NCBI GenBank assembly: GCA_012656075.1
Contig: JAAKBF010000349.1
Location: 1-64,000 of the forward strand
From: Phytophthora hibernalis
Taxonomy: Eukaryota; Oomycota; Peronosporomycetes; Peronosporales; Peronosporaceae
DNA: 64,000 bases
Direction of reading: 5' to 3'
The position numbers were made by a program, and so were the translations under genes. The notes below the pieces were generated by a model that saw only the letters and a list, made by a program, of their open reading frames with translations, had not been told where the DNA came from and did not search any database. Below are positions 1 to 13,187 of the stretch, piece by piece; within the stretch, counting starts at the first letter, position 1; each line of letters opens with the position of its first letter.

Positions 1-3000
1 AGGAATGCCGACTTGACTTTGCTGATTCAGGATCGCGCGCGGTATCTTTACCGGCGAATTCTTTCAAGTCCGAATTCGCCGAGATCCGGACGCTTTGGAT
101 CATGGACGACCCGATGACGCCAGTTGACGTAGTGGCCACCACGGCTCGGCCTGAGATAGGAGTTTCGGAGCGTCAGGATCATACTCCCATTACGAAGGGT
201 GGTGATCTGGTGATCCGACCGACTCCATGTCGACGTCTTGCGCACCGGTGTACTTGGACTCGGGTTTTTGGGTCTGGCTGTGACCGCTTGCTGCTCCTAA
301 GAAAGCGGTTCATCGCGGCTTGAAAGTACGTTTCCAGATTACCCGTCGATGCGTTAGTTGTGACCGTAGCGGGGATAGGAGCTGGGGGCATCGTCGGCTT
401 CTTGAGATGATCCAGCATCGATATCGGGGCTGTTGGCATCGTTACCCATGGTGGTGTTATCGAACTCGTAGAGGGTGTCGTCGACATCTCGGGCCCCTCT
501 GGTTGACCTGCCGACTTCTGACCCAATATCCTCACGTGAGATCTAAGCATCGCTTCTCCCGGCGGACCCAACGACATCTGTCGTGATCTGTCGGAGCTGT
601 TCGAATCTGGTTGTGAGGTTGCAGACGCGTAATGTGAGGATCCAGTCTGGCATTCTGTAGCGCTGACTTGGGGATAAGGCTCTGTCTTAAATCTGGGAAT
701 TTTCTCTCACCAAGAGTCGTAACCACTGAACAGGCTTCGTGTCGCGAAGTGGATCGTGTCCAGGTCTAGATCGAATAGATCGTTCGCCTCGAACACTCCA
801 GCCACCAATCCCGCCTCGTCCAGCAGTCGGAATTGCTCTTTCACTGCGTCCAACTTGTTGGCGAAGACTCGGGAGCCGACACCCGTCCTTTAAGAGTTCC
901 TACCTGCTTCAGATTCAGGAGCTTCATCATCGGATCTCGAAGTAGGAACTCGTCCAAATTCTTCCGATGATACATGTACTCCAGTGATCTATCTTTCCAA
1001 AGGAACGCCGATTCACCACGACCTTCGGTCTCTGACTCTAGGGCCTTGAATTTCTTCCGCGCACCTTTGTTCTTCTTCTTTTTCGTGGTGGCTTTTGGCA
1101 CTGGTGGGTTTGCGAATGAATATATCTACCTTCAAGTGTTGATATCGGATCCGACGGAGTTATTACTTGGCCCGGATCCTCAGTCTCTCAACCCCAGAAT
1201 CTCCGCTATCGGAAGCGGCAAGTATCGCAAAGGAAGGAACCAGCCACACCCCAAAGGCAACCAACCGGCCCTGGATCAAGTCCCGGCCGCCAGATCCAAG
1301 CTCGACTTTATCGCTTGGGATCTGGATCCCTAACCGGCAGCAGAGCGAAGACTTCCGCGCTGCTCCATCCCCGCGTCCCACCAGGACGTTCAAGAGTCAC
1401 ATTGCTACATCTCTTAGGAGCGCTAAGAGAGCAGATCCAGCGCACCAACGGGTACACAAGGTGAGAAGTTCAGCAAATCGCGGATCGGATTACCCTCTCC
1501 GTTAGTTGGTGTTCGGGCGCTGTTGGGAAGTTGGTTCCTGTCTTAACCAGATTTTGACGGATCCCGCTATACCACACAGGCATGTGAGTGCCGGAACTCT
1601 TGGCGACTCCGGATTTCACCGTGAGTTCGCAGAATAAGATGTGCAAAGAAAGAAAGAGCCAGGGGATCAAGCGTCATTGGAGATCGGATCGACGACGACG
1701 CCGCTGAATGAAACAAGATCCGCAGATCGACAGAGTCGTGGGAGGAGCTCTGTCGACAGATAAGAAGAGGTAGATCCAGACCCTGATCTAGAAGAGAAAC
1801 CTCTATCTCCTCCCCAGGTCCCTTCGGGGACCCTCGCAGATCTCGATGCAAATCGAGATCTGCAGAGTGATGAGGTAAAGTTTAAGCCCGAACCACTAGT
1901 GTAAGGCAAATCTGGCCAATGGATTATCCAGACTTCCACAAACAACCGGTTCAACTACTTGTAGACTTGCCGACACCTTGTAGGGCCAATGTAATTCCCG
2001 TTGGAAGATGGAAGCGAAGCACTTGTGCACTTGATGGCAAATTCAGTTCTGATTTACGGTTAAAGTCCTATTTCGTCTTCTACCGTACCCTATGTATCCA
2101 CCACTGCCGCGGATGACCGGCTCTATACCTCTTCTATAACCTCCCCATCTCTGTAATCTTTGCTCGTGGCCAACCCCTGATACATCTGGCGTTATCACCT
2201 GATCGTGCTATAGATATGATCTGAGATCTGAGATCCGGATCTGTCGATCGTGCATCCGGGTCCCAACTAGATGTGTCCCGTATCTTAGTTCTCGCCCTTA
2301 GTTCATAGCCCACGTTGAAGTACGTCAGGTGTGTCACCCTCCTCGTGTCGCTTAGAGCACGCCATCCGTTATACCATGTCACCAGGTCCAGATCCATCGC
2401 TCAGTCATATTCCCGGAACTGTGACCTCTTGTCTCAGACAATCTCGTCCGGGCCTCCCATTCCTGAAAACGCGTATCACCACACCTGAGTGTTGCATCAG
2501 AAGCCACCTCTGTAAACTCGCGGATTCAGTCATCATGCCCAACATACCGGTACTGCCATGACGGCAGTTCAACCTGGCTCGACGATCAGGTCCGGTACTG
2601 TACTTCTCGGACGCTTTTCTTTTGTTTGTTTCACTCCAGACTACAGAATAGCCATCGCATTTGTTCTCTTCTGATGACCCGTGCGAAGTTCCACATACAG
2701 GTCCCTACTATTTGGTGCTGTGCTCGACGACTCAAAGTCAGCAGCGCGGAGAGAGAGGAATACCAGACATGGCTTTCGGCAGGGCTTGGATAAGAGACCA
2801 ATGCTTTTAAGATAGAGCTGTAAACTTCACGAAGTACTTCGAAGTATTTTTGTACTTTGAAGTGTACAGGCATTCGAGTCGTCGCAAGGGACCATATCCT
2901 CGATGAAATATTTTTGGGGGCTTGCGAGTACAGATTAGGGGATTGCAAGTATCGTCTCCCGCTGGATAGGTATCAGTTCACACTCTGCCATCGCACACAT

Positions 3001-3640
3001 GGCTTTTCCAGCCAAGATGCATGCCTCTTCTGGAGGTGTACAGATCTCTACTAACCAGTGGTTCACTGTCCATTTGTCATTTGGGTATGACCACAGCAGA
3101 TATGCGTTATACTAAACAGCGATCTCGACTACCACGAGGGCACGGACGGCCAAGAAAATAAACCAAGGCATCATCCTTTTCGGCTGAGGAAAAGCTGAAT
3201 ATATGGTGTATTTCATTAAAACGGCGGCGAATTCGATTATGTTTCCGAAATCAGCGTATTCCTCGCCGGTCTGCGACTGCTGCAGTCAATACACTTTTCT
3301 AGGGAACGGGCATGAATCGAATCGTCCAAAGAAGTCGTAAGTATCAGAAGCCGACAATAACTTTCCTCCGATTGGCCAAAACCACTTGAATAAACATGTC
3401 TCGTGCTAAGATGGCTGATGAAAGATCACAGGATGCACTGAATCCTGCAGCGGAAATGAAGGCAAGCCGCGACGACACAAGTTTTGCTTTACGAAGACGA
3501 CAAGCTTAATCTGAATGAGTTCCCCAGCGATGTTTGTGGTGTTTCTAGCCTGCAAATGCAACACGACTAAGGTAGTAAATAACCTTGAGTTGATATCGCA
3601 GCCGATAAAGTACCTACATGCGGAGTGACATGGGACTAAG
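1..3640. other. Gene-poor stretch, no recognisable gene
   Basis: No open frame here has a recognisable domain or homologue. Moderate GC with frequent GATC/AGATC words and short overlapping frames on both strands suggests an old, decayed repeat, possibly the gag side of a retroelement. One lysine-rich frame at 841-1101 is listed separately. I see no terminal repeats. Confidence 0.4.
841..1101 (-). pseudogene. Basic fragment, possibly retroelement gag
   Basis: An 86-codon frame opens with a strongly basic tract (several KKKK/KNKGARKK-like residues) followed by a charged stretch with hydrophobic spacing. It resembles nuclear-targeting or nucleic-acid-binding tails of retroelement proteins, but no zinc knuckle, protease or reverse transcriptase is visible nearby. 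It may be a chance frame; the function is unknown. Confidence 0.15.
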
Positions 3641-4300
3641 GACAGGGCGTCGGACCTGAAGCAGGTGGTCCACAAGATCAACAAGAGCTCACAGCCGTCC
3701 GATCCCGAGGTCCCCACCGCCCGCAACATGATGAGCGTCACGGCAAAGGCCCTGTCCATCTTGAAGACCACGGCACACAACTACGACCAGAAGAACGGCA
3801 GCTCCAACCGCGTCAAGGGCGTGGACGACAACGTTATCGTGAATAATGATAAGGAGAAGGGCGATAAGCGGAGGTGGCTTTGAACTTGAACGACTGCGAG
3901 ATGTTGTGGGTCTGGTGGGCCACGTGCGTCAGGTCCGACGCCGTGTTTATGAAGGGGTTGGAGTGGCGGCTGTCGTACTCGGACATGTTCGTTTGGAGCG
4001 GTTTGAGGCAAAGGGCGGCTGGTTGCGCAAGGCGAACTCCTGCTCGGCGGCCACGTTGCGGTCAATGAACTTTCCCTGCCATGCTTCAGGTGTTGCGGTC
4101 GGTGGTGGTGGATACGACTCGTGTGTCTCGTGATCATTAGCAGTTGTGGTGAACTCGATCCGGTTGGAGCTGACACCGCCCCCAACAACGGCAGTAGCAG
4201 CTACACGACCACCTTCGACGTCGCAGCTGCAGCTACCCTTGACAACAGCCGTGCCAGATTTTCCCCAGAAAACTTGCACTCAAAAGACGGCACAAGGGCA
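3640..4300. pseudogene. GC-rich coding-like island, unrecognised
   Basis: The base composition rises sharply and both strands carry open frames (for example 3665-3883 plus, 3947-4279 minus). The plus frame reads like real protein (hydrophilic, with an asparagine- and lysine-rich end), but neither strand gives a domain I recognise and the frames change several times. It is probably a captured or decayed gene fragment; the strand is not settled. Confidence 0.25.
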
Positions 4301-7300
4301 AAAGCTAGCACAGGTATGACAGCATATATTTACTATACAATAAACACGAGGGTTGAATGAAATACTGATGATAACAGCGTCCATGTACGATCGCTGCACT
4401 TATCACCACCGGTAATAGAACACTCTCCATGTAGTGCTGTCAGGATGCGGTCAGCTTCTGTAAATAAGAGAGCGACCTTGAATGTCGGTGTGTGGAACTT
4501 ACGTTTTCTCAAGTCATTTCAGTTTCTCGCTTTATTCTCGAATTATTCTAAAGCTAGCAATGAGCTCACCAAGGTTCCAGATTTGCATGTGCCATGCTGT
4601 GCAGCTCCACAACAACTCTTTCTTGGACGTCTAAATATGCATTTGGGGGTGCAGTGGAATCAGGTCCATCGTCTCTTGACCAAGGCGATGATTGCACGGA
4701 GTGTAGATCAATTGTATCTTAGATATCGCGGGATACCAGACCTCGGGGTAAGCATTCTCACTGAGGATACGTTGCCAGACGTTCGCACACAGAGCAGCGC
4801 CGTTTCTGGTTGGATGGCGATCTCCTCTTGTCGCTGGTGTGCTCGTCGACCGGGCACTACCCAACCTTTTCTCGAGCTCATCGCTTTTTATCACTTTTTC
4901 CAAAAATGACCATTAAAATAAAGTGATGATCGATTTAATGTGCACGTCGCATCGTCCAATCAAAATGTCAGGAGCTCTTCAAATTGATCACTTTTTACTT
5001 CGACTTGTAGGAGGATGGTGTGAGCGAACGAGATGAATTGATAAAGTTGGATGCCGCGTTCAGTTAAATGACACTCTGGTGTCTTAGAACTCGAAGTCGT
5101 CAGCACAAAACACTTTGAAGTATTTTTTATTGATTTTTAAACAACAGTAAACATTATTTATGAAAACGACGAAGCGTACAAAAACTTGGTGAACTACAAA
5201 GATAACTTATACTTAATTTTAAATAAAACAAAAGATATGTTTTACCAGCCTTGGTACATGTAACGTTGACTGATGTAGCTACATGTAATTTCTTCAGGTT
5301 TCTTAATTATTAAATTGAAGGATCCGGGGTTAATTCTAAAGGCAATACGACTCATCACACGCAGCACCGCGAGTTGTGCAGTGGGTACTGAAAGTCTACG
5401 GCCAAGACCACCGTCGAGATGTGTTTGAAAAATATTCAACTTTCGTTACTAGTCTGCTGTATCTACCATAATACAATGACAAAGTCGCGCTGCGCACGAA
5501 GAAGCTCAGAAATTTATAATTTTCTGGGTTTAAAGTATTGAAGTACCATTGGCAAGTTGCCGGTGCTTGCTTACAATCACAGCCCAACAAGGGCCGTTTA
5601 CAGTTACTATAGAGTGTGTATGTGCATATGGTAGATTTCATACAGAGAACACTCGACCTATATGACCACGTCCTTGGCGCATCTCCTGCGCCTGCTTCAC
5701 AGCCGCATAATCGGCTAGTGCCATAGATGATAATCTCAGTTGCAATTTATCATGTTCAGCGGGTATTGTTATTTACTAGAGGCGTAGCATTAGGCTGGGA
5801 GGACAGTTGGCAAAGATTCTTTTTTAAATTAAGTTCGCGCCTCATTGAATTTTTAAATTTTCGTGTGCCCTAATAAGTAATGTTGAAAGCGAAGTCTCTC
5901 CTTGAGCATCTCGTTGAAGGCACCCTTATCGGAGCGCGGGTATTCCACCAGCTCTTGCTTCAGGTGCATTTGCATCTTGTTGTCTTTGCCAGAGAAAACG
6001 CGTTTGCAAACACATCAGCCTAGCAGCACCATGTATAATACAACGTCCCATTCACACCGGGTACAACCCGAGCAGGTAATGGTGAATGCGCAAGTATAGC
6101 TTGCGCAGCATGTCCTGAGAATCGTAACCTTGGCGCCCTTCCAAATCTACATCTTACCTACTCGGCCAAAGCGACTGCGTGACTCGTTTAACGAAGATAG
6201 CGCACTGTCAAACAAGGTAGATGGACCTTCTTGGCCCAACAACAGTCGGAACACCACCATCCACAAGATACACATAATATTTTGTGTGACCGTAGTCACA
6301 ATCGGTGACATATGGACTCAGGCGACATTCGCCAATTAAACCCTGGGGGAACCCCACCAATAAAATTGGTTAGGCTGTTCAGCCAGCTAAAGCTGTCCTC
6401 CCAGTATAAAATTAACTTACAATTTGTCTATTGAGTCCCTTTAAATTGATAGTTTTGATTTCCCATAAATTACCAGGTTATAATACTCTGGAAAATGGTA
6501 TGTCCACTCGGACCCCACCTTAGCTCTGAAAATAAATTTCAGAGGATGGGTGAAAGGCCATTCAATAGCAGTACGACTTGCTACGATCGCGTTTCTGACT
6601 GATAGTTATGCAAATTTAAAAATTGTACCATTTCTCAACCGTTTCGACTTCCTATACTTTCCGACACTCAGTATTCTAGGTAGAGTCGTGGAGGAAATCG
6701 GAAATAGGTGGGATCGGAAATATCAAAAAAACTAGGTTTAGGTATTTAATAGGCGATTTCCTGTCAGCTTTCGAAAGAAACTGACAGCCGCAATGAAATG
6801 GCCTGTAGATGTCTCTGGGCTGAGAAAATCAACTTTTGTAAAAAATATACACGACCACGGAGCAATGAGCACTGGGGCTGGCAAATTCATTAGTGTGGGC
6901 TGCATCCCGACAGGGGGCCACTATTAAGGATAAGAGCAATTGTCTACATATCTGATTCAATGACACCTATTTCATAATAGTGACAGCCGATTCTAAAACC
7001 ACTCATTTCTAAAACCTCAAACGGTATTTTATTTAACCAATGACAGAGCGTCACGAAGACAACAACAACTGAGCTCGCCACCAAACCACACAAAGGATCA
7101 GTCTCGTTTTTTCGGTGAGCTCCACAAGCTGTACCCCATCCGCGAACGACCGTGTACCTCGCTGCTTTCAAGCACGCATTCAACATCAGCCAGTACTGCT
7201 GGTGCAGCGCTCGGATGGTAACGAGCGGAGCGTCCAATTCTCTACTGCTGGCATTCCCTATCTGCATTGGTTGACCTGATGCTTCTAACGGTGATACCTG

Positions 7301-7315
7301 TGGCAGCAATCGTTT
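4300..7315. other. AT-rich intergenic DNA, nothing recognised
   Basis: Long AT-rich runs, short frames only and no domain on either strand. No convincing terminal inverted repeats or tRNA-like structures were found by eye. Confidence 0.4.
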
Positions 7316-7575
7316 TTGTTAGTCTGCTTCTGCGACTACTGCTACCTGCGGCTGTTGTTGCTTGTGTCCGTGTCGGTTGCTATATGCGACTGCGTCTGCT
7401 GTTGCTACCTCTGTAGTGCCTGTGTCTGCTGCTGCTACATGTGTATGCGTCTACCCATGCTTGCGTCTGCTGCTGCCTGCAGTTGTACCTGGTGCGTGCC
7501 CGTTTGGATCGAGTGTGTTGCGTACGTGTGCTATCTGGTTCTGATTCTGCCGGTGCGAGCTTATATAAAGTCAAT
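7316..7575 (+). repeat. Degenerate TGC/CTG-rich minisatellite
   Basis: About 260 bp is dominated by imperfect reiterations of TGCTGC, CTGCTAC and TGTGTCTG with a strong strand bias (few A on the plus strand). Both plus frames are artificially rich in Cys, Leu, Val and Ala, which explains the odd cysteine-rich ORF here. I read it as low-complexity DNA, not a cysteine-rich secreted protein. Confidence 0.5.
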
Positions 7576-7760
7576 CAATGAATTATGTGCATTGAAAGCA
7601 CTTGTGTTAGGCGGGCACAGCTACAAGGTTACTGATTTTGCTGCTGAGAGAAGGTGTGTGGTCTTTCCTAAACATTTTGGGGCAGAAACGCGTCTTTCTG
7701 GATATTGTGCATATCTTGTCGATGTCAAGAAGAAGAAGAACGTTACCTTGTAGGAAGGCT

Positions 7761-9049
7761 TCAATTACTCGCTTCATGAAGTAGAAGAAACACCCCACAA
7801 TCGTCGGTGTTTGTCTGCTTTGGGCTTGTGTGAACGCCTCTCATGACGAACGCGGTTGCATCCTTATCAGGGTACTTTGACTTGAGCTCCTCGTCGAAGT
7901 ACGCTACCCAGAACCCCTTAACAGTTTCAACCTTCGAAATTCTAGCGAGTCCACATGCACAATGCATCGGCGTAAATCAGCAACGGCAAACACTGGATTC
8001 TAGACGACAGCAAACATCCAGCAAAACCCTATGTTTGGAACAATCACGTGGTCGTAACAATCGTAGGAAAACGCACTCGTTACTCCACAGCACCCTTTGA
8101 ACGCAGCCTTCATACTTCGCCCAGATTTCTTGAATGCAGTAAATATATATTGAAAGAAATTTGCGTCCAAATATACGTTCTCCCGTACGTAGAGATGTGT
8201 TCCCTGATGTAGTACGTGATAACGACGTCATTTAGCCAGTTATTACATTCCAATGTCTGAAGATCGGATCGTTGGTCGCTTTTTCCAGGCGTAAAGCTCG
8301 GAGTTCGAGTCTCACAGACAATATTGGATGGATCCACATTCATGATGTCATTTTTGTCACCAGAATTACTCACCACCTCCTCGTCTACAAATGAGATTAC
8401 CTTCGGAGGCTCTTTAGGTTCATCAACCATATCTGCCGTTTCCAAAGGAGAATCGAGCGTTTCCATTGGCGATAAAAGTACTTCCAATTGGGAACCAGGC
8501 ATCGGTACACAACTTTGGTCTGATACTTCAAGGGGTTCCTCGGATACATCAGATGGCAAAGACAAGATATCAGGAGGCGAGACCTTGGACGTTTTCGTGC
8601 TAGGCTGCATGTGAAAATCGTAAGCCGCAATAAATTCGCTAAGCTTGTGTCGCATTATAGATCTATTTAGCCACGAAAGTTGTGTTCCGTAACGAACCCA
8701 GGAATGTTAACTGCACAATCTTCAATAATAACCGCTCGGGTCATTTGGGCATCAATATCACTCGAGAGCTTGATCATGCTCACGAAATCTTCTTCGTGAC
8801 GGTGTGGTGACGCTTCAGGGCTGGGACGAGCCTTGGTGGAACTGTTTACTCCTGCTCGAAGTTTTTTCAGCAGCGCGCCTTCCCAGCAGTGTAGATCGAC
8901 ATATATCCAGGTGTCTTGCCGCATCGGTGGTAGTTTATCCCCAGCTCCCAAAGTGCGAGAGCCTCCAGCTTCTGTTGGTCAGTGACTGATGTGACCTTAT
9001 CCAGCACTCGGCAAAATGAAAAATGAAAAATATAAGGGTTACCCGACAC
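7761..9049 (-). pseudogene. Ulp1/C48-type SUMO protease-like pseudogene
   Basis: Read on the minus strand this is a decayed cysteine protease of the Ulp1/SENP (C48) type, a class often carried by oomycete transposons. Visible landmarks are a WLND motif at the start of the protease fold (about 8215-8240), a segment reading VIVPNIGFCWMFAVV (about 8010-8055) where the family normally has the catalytic His before Trp, a VHVDS segment that would hold the catalytic Asp (about 7955), and the end motif TDDCGVFLLLH with the nucleophile Cys (about 7780). The segments lie in different frames, with a stop between the His-site and Asp-site parts, and Cys replaces the expected His. A hydrophilic Ser/Pro/Glu-rich N-terminal region precedes the protease. 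Almost certainly inactive; it is probably transposon cargo, not a host deSUMOylase. Confidence 0.6.
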
Positions 9050-9460
9050 TTATACGGGTTACTCGACAACTACATATTACCCCCACGTGTACGGGTTACT
9101 CGACACTTGTACGGGTTACTCGACACGTCTATGGGTTACTCGACCACTACATAATATGTAACCCGTACAAGTGCCGAGTAACCCGTACACGTGGCGGTAA
9201 TAGGTAGTTGTCGAGTAACCCATAGATGTGTCAAGTAACCCGTACAAGTGTCGAGTAACCCGTACACGTAGCGGTAATATGTAGTTGTCGAGTAATATTA
9301 TTACCGCCACATGTACGGGTTACCCGACACTGTACGGGTTACTCGACACATGTACGGGCAACTAGGCACGTATACGTTACTCGACAACTACATATACCGC
9401 CGCGTGTACTGGTTATCAGACAAATGTACGGGTTATCAGACACTTTAACGGGTTACATGC
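9030..9460. repeat. GGGTTACTCGACA satellite in alternating orientation
   Basis: About 430 bp consists of imperfect ~20-bp units built on ACGGGTTACTCGACA plus a variable spacer. Units run forward at about 9035-9150, in reverse complement at about 9155-9290, then forward again at about 9300-9450. The three blocks can fold into large hairpins. The recurring frames RVTRH and YGLLDT on both strands are only translations of this repeat. Confidence 0.75.
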
Positions 9461-9540
9461 CACATGTGGGCTTAGCATATGTTTCAGCATATGTCTCCAT
9501 TTCATATTTTCTGGTATTCTAGGAATTTATCTCGCACTTG

Positions 9541-10440
9541 TTATACGTGTCCTGTCACTGATAGTATGTCTTGTGTGTCCACAGGAGCTGGATCTTTGAT
9601 TCGCTCAGTCGTGAGAAACATTCTGTAAGCGACTATACGCGCGTCAAGGTCACCAGATCGAATCAGCTTCCTCATCTCGCGGAGCACGCTCCCGGCTCCC
9701 TTGACTTTGATGCCATTACCTCGCAAATACTTGAGCACATAGCTCTCGGTGAGACGGCCAATTTTCAACACATGAACTTTGAAGTCCTCCGCCTTAGCGT
9801 CAAGAACGAAGCCATCATCAAGGAAGAGCTTCATAAAGGCGACAAAAGATGGCGGGTTTCGGATTTCTTCTGTCTATCGGAGGAGTCCCAGAGGCATAGC
9901 ACGCGTGTGTACCACTGAAACCACGTGGACGACAGATTTGTAGCCTGCTTCTTTCTGCGCTTGGGGTTGGGTTCTGTATCCGACCCTCTTGTGCTTGTTC
10001 TGGCGCGGTCGTTTTGCGGTAGCCCCTAGACGTAAGCAGCGCGGTTTCGATAATAGCCATACATGCAGATATGGCCTTGTTCGAGGCAATTAACTCGTCA
10101 ATTACAGCCAAAAGGTGTTCGATTGTTGTGTTTGTGGCCATGCTTGTACCTTGTTCTTGGTCTTCGATAGGTCGTGATGGGAAGAACGTTCCATCCGCTG
10201 ATACTGAGACGTGCTACTTTCTGATGTAGCCCAGATCGAAGATCGTCCAAAGCAATGCCACATCAAGCAGGCTAATGCAGCGTCTTGGTAGTCAGCATTG
10301 ACTCGTGTCGTGCTATACACATAGCGTATCAAATACTGTAAATCCTCTTTGGTACATGGTGGATCTTTGTTGATCAAGCCACCCTTCTCTCTTTTTAAGT
10401 AATGCTTGTCTAGAGTCTTTCCTTGTTTCAGAAAGATCAA
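9541..10440 (-). pseudogene. Degraded Crypton tyrosine recombinase
   Basis: This minus-strand relic matches the better Cryptons in this window. The 10102-10440 frame has the segment that precedes the first catalytic arginine (TKEDL, a YQDAALACLMW-like stretch, then FGRSS instead of FGRASDL). The 9541-9834 frame matches their C-terminal domain (MKLFLDDGFVLD, GAGSVLREMRKL, then a DPAPVDTQ-like end). The catalytic core between them, with the HSFRRGG box and Tyr nucleophile, has been lost or scrambled. Ends are not visible. It is older and more diverged than the copies at 22 and 47-52 kb. Confidence 0.65.
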
Positions 10441-12836
10441 CTCAGAGATTATACCAGCTGGTACTTAGTGTTGCCGCCAAGATTGTACTTGACCTGTTGA
10501 AGTCGTTTCGGCATCGATTGGAAAGGGCTTGAGTGATTACTGGACCAATATTGTACTAATTACGTTAAACTGCTACTAGGTTTGATGCAAGATACCTTTG
10601 AAGGTCCTGCTTCACATGATTCCAGCGATTCCCGATAGAATTGAGATTTGGGCTTGAAGCAGGATGTTGAAGTACTCCACCTTTATTCGTTGACGTAATT
10701 TTGACGAGTTTCGAGCCATGGCCGTGATCACCATTCTACAAGAAACATTGATCTCCAAGTCCGAGACAGTAGCATCAAGATTCCTTTCAAAACGCGTCTT
10801 GTTGTACGCGCTAGACACACTAGACTCACACCTCTGGAGATTTCCGACGCCCTTGTACGTGATGTACCCCAAACGGTTCGTGTGTCTCTTCACGATTGAA
10901 CGTGTGCGTTAAACGCTACTTCTAGAACGCTTTAATGGGTCAAAATACGCGGCTAGAGGCTCCTGTAAGTCACCCAGAGGACTACAGTTGTGGTTTGTTA
11001 ATCACGTTCTCCCTGTCCTTGTCCTTGTAATTCAACGTAGCCCTTGCGCAGGCAATGAGTGTGTTGACGTGTTTCTTGTTCAACTATGGTCTCTAACCCG
11101 TAAAATAACAGTTAAAGCCCCTCCTCCTTTCAAACTGTACCTAACCCCTTTAAAATGCGGTTAAGTACAGTTTGCTCAGAACCAGTCGTGCAGTGGTCTT
11201 CTAAGAAGACTCGTCTTCGACTAAGATCGCATGCTTCTCGGCACTAAGTCGCCGCCTTTCTTGCCTCACGCAGGATCTACTCGTCTTCACGGATACTAGT
11301 CTTGCGAGAACATCACGAACGTAACGTGGAGTGTGTGTGTCCGTTGTGCACAACACATGCGAGTATTTTTAACGCTAGACACGAGCTTGTCCGCTAAAGC
11401 TAGGAGATCACCCTTCCTGGCGCTCTTCAACACAGAGGTCGCACAGTTTGAGCGAGTGCTTCGTCCAAGGCAATCCATCGAGTGATAAACGTTATGGAGT
11501 AGCTGTATTATTAATAGGACGTTTAGTATTGCCGACAAAAGGTTACATGTCATCGCCAAACCTTAGGTTCTAGTTTTGGGTGCGATCTAATTCGTTGAAA
11601 TCTGAGCTTTCTTTCAGTACCAGCTTTCATTGGCTCATTATCTAGAAGACCAATATTTTAGTGGATTACTGTTCATGGCTGATCTTGTAGATTGGATCCT
11701 GTAGAAAGGCTTGAGTAGAGAGTTGATACGCTGATAAAAGCGATGATAATCATTCAATATCAATGCTATGATACATGCATAAGGAAATGTCCATATTCGT
11801 TGATATAGTGACACGCTGATTCGCAAGTTTGTGGATATCGAATAAATATCACTAAATCGAGGATAAATCTGAAGGCCCCCAAGCGGCTCAAATGGTGCGT
11901 TGAACATTCAAGGTACGGTCAGCATATATTTCTCTCTTGGGTTTCGACATCGTGCGGTCACGATAAAGTGTTGTCTCTTCGTACACTTCTGCCGAGATCT
12001 CTCTCTCGAGTAGCACAGACTTTCGTGTGCAGAGAAGGCGCTATTTCGCAAGTCTTACTCCAGACCAGATGCTCCAAAAACTACACTTCAAACAAGTCGT
12101 CTGGACGATCATGTTGGAGCAAAATCAAAAATAGTCCAGACTTTGAATAGCTCGAGAAACTACAGTTCTTTACTAGCCCACATCTACCGGTAGCTGGTTA
12201 TGAAGTGCCACCTATCAATGCTTTTTATCAGAGCGATGTGGAGCAACGCGATACAGTAACTCAAGCAAGCTTTTGGAGCTAAACGGGTTACGATTTACCG
12301 TTCTTTACGTCTTAAGTACGCTATTTAAGTCGAATAGCTCCAGAAACTACAGTTCTCTAGTGCTGACAATTACCCAGAGCTATTTATATTTGAGGACTCA
12401 AAGATCGCGGTAATGTGCGCTCTACTTGCAATCGATGTATGAAACTAGGTTGCCGTAGAAAAAGTTTGATACAACAACAAAAAATGACCAAGCTGGTTTT
12501 TATTACTGGTAAATATCGATGATATAGTACTATGATATTTGCTTAGGCTCGTTATCAACGCTGATAAAAATCGATATTGAAAATCGAAAGAAAATATCAT
12601 ATCATTGATTTGATGTTACATGTATGAGTAAAAAGCCAATGCTACTGCACTGGCCATAATAGTTGATACCAAAATTCAACGGTATTTTACACATGGAAGA
12701 TTGTGACTTTCCATATACGACAGGGTAATTTCCGCCCGTAGATTTTTGCTGAATTCGGCTAGAAAAATACTCAAGCCTGGTGGGGGCGACGATTAAAATT
12801 AATTACCGGTACATGTATTATTTTTTGGCTTTGTTG
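10441..12836. other. Intergenic, nothing recognised
   Basis: Only short frames without domains. AT-rich after 12.3 kb, with several ATCGAT/GATATC runs. No inverted terminal repeats were seen. Confidence 0.4.
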
Positions 12837-13163
12837 TTAGCAATCTGAAACCAAGACATATTTAGTGAGCACATTAGACTTGAATAACTTAGTAATTGTT
12901 CTCACCTCAATGGGGACACTCTCCCTGGCCGCTCGCGTGATGACCTTTCTTGTCAAACCGAGGTCAAAGTGAAGAGCACGGCAAATTGTCGAGAGCGACA
13001 CGTTCTTGATGTCAGGGTGGTTGTTACGGAGATGCTCTTGAAGTTCCTCCAAGTAGAAGGTAGGATGCTCGCTTACGTAATTTCGAACAGCGGAAAGCAC
13101 ATCGTCCGGCCAGCGTGCTGTCTTCTTCGCAGGCTTCTCTTCCTCTACAACCCCTTTCTCTAA
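12837..13163 (-). pseudogene. Tc1/mariner transposase second HTH, fragment
   Basis: The minus frame shows the second DNA-binding helix-turn-helix of Tc1-like transposases: a YLEELQEHL helix, SLSTICRALH recognition helix and LTRKVITRAARES linker. It stops before the DDE catalytic domain. The matching first helix-turn-helix lies only ~90 bp away but on the opposite strand (13188-13397), so the element has been rearranged. Confidence 0.6.
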
Positions 13164-13187
13164 AAATAATTTTTTGAATTAGGGCCA

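Noticed and set aside
7316..7753. Cysteine- and leucine-rich ORF that could be a secreted cysteine-rich protein
   Set aside because: The residues come from a degenerate TGC/CTG repeat that is open in several frames; no stable motif or signal peptide with a normal mature part.
9016..9310. ORFs on both strands with RVTRH and YGLLDT repeats
   Set aside because: They are translations of the GGGTTACTCGACA satellite in opposite orientation, not proteins.
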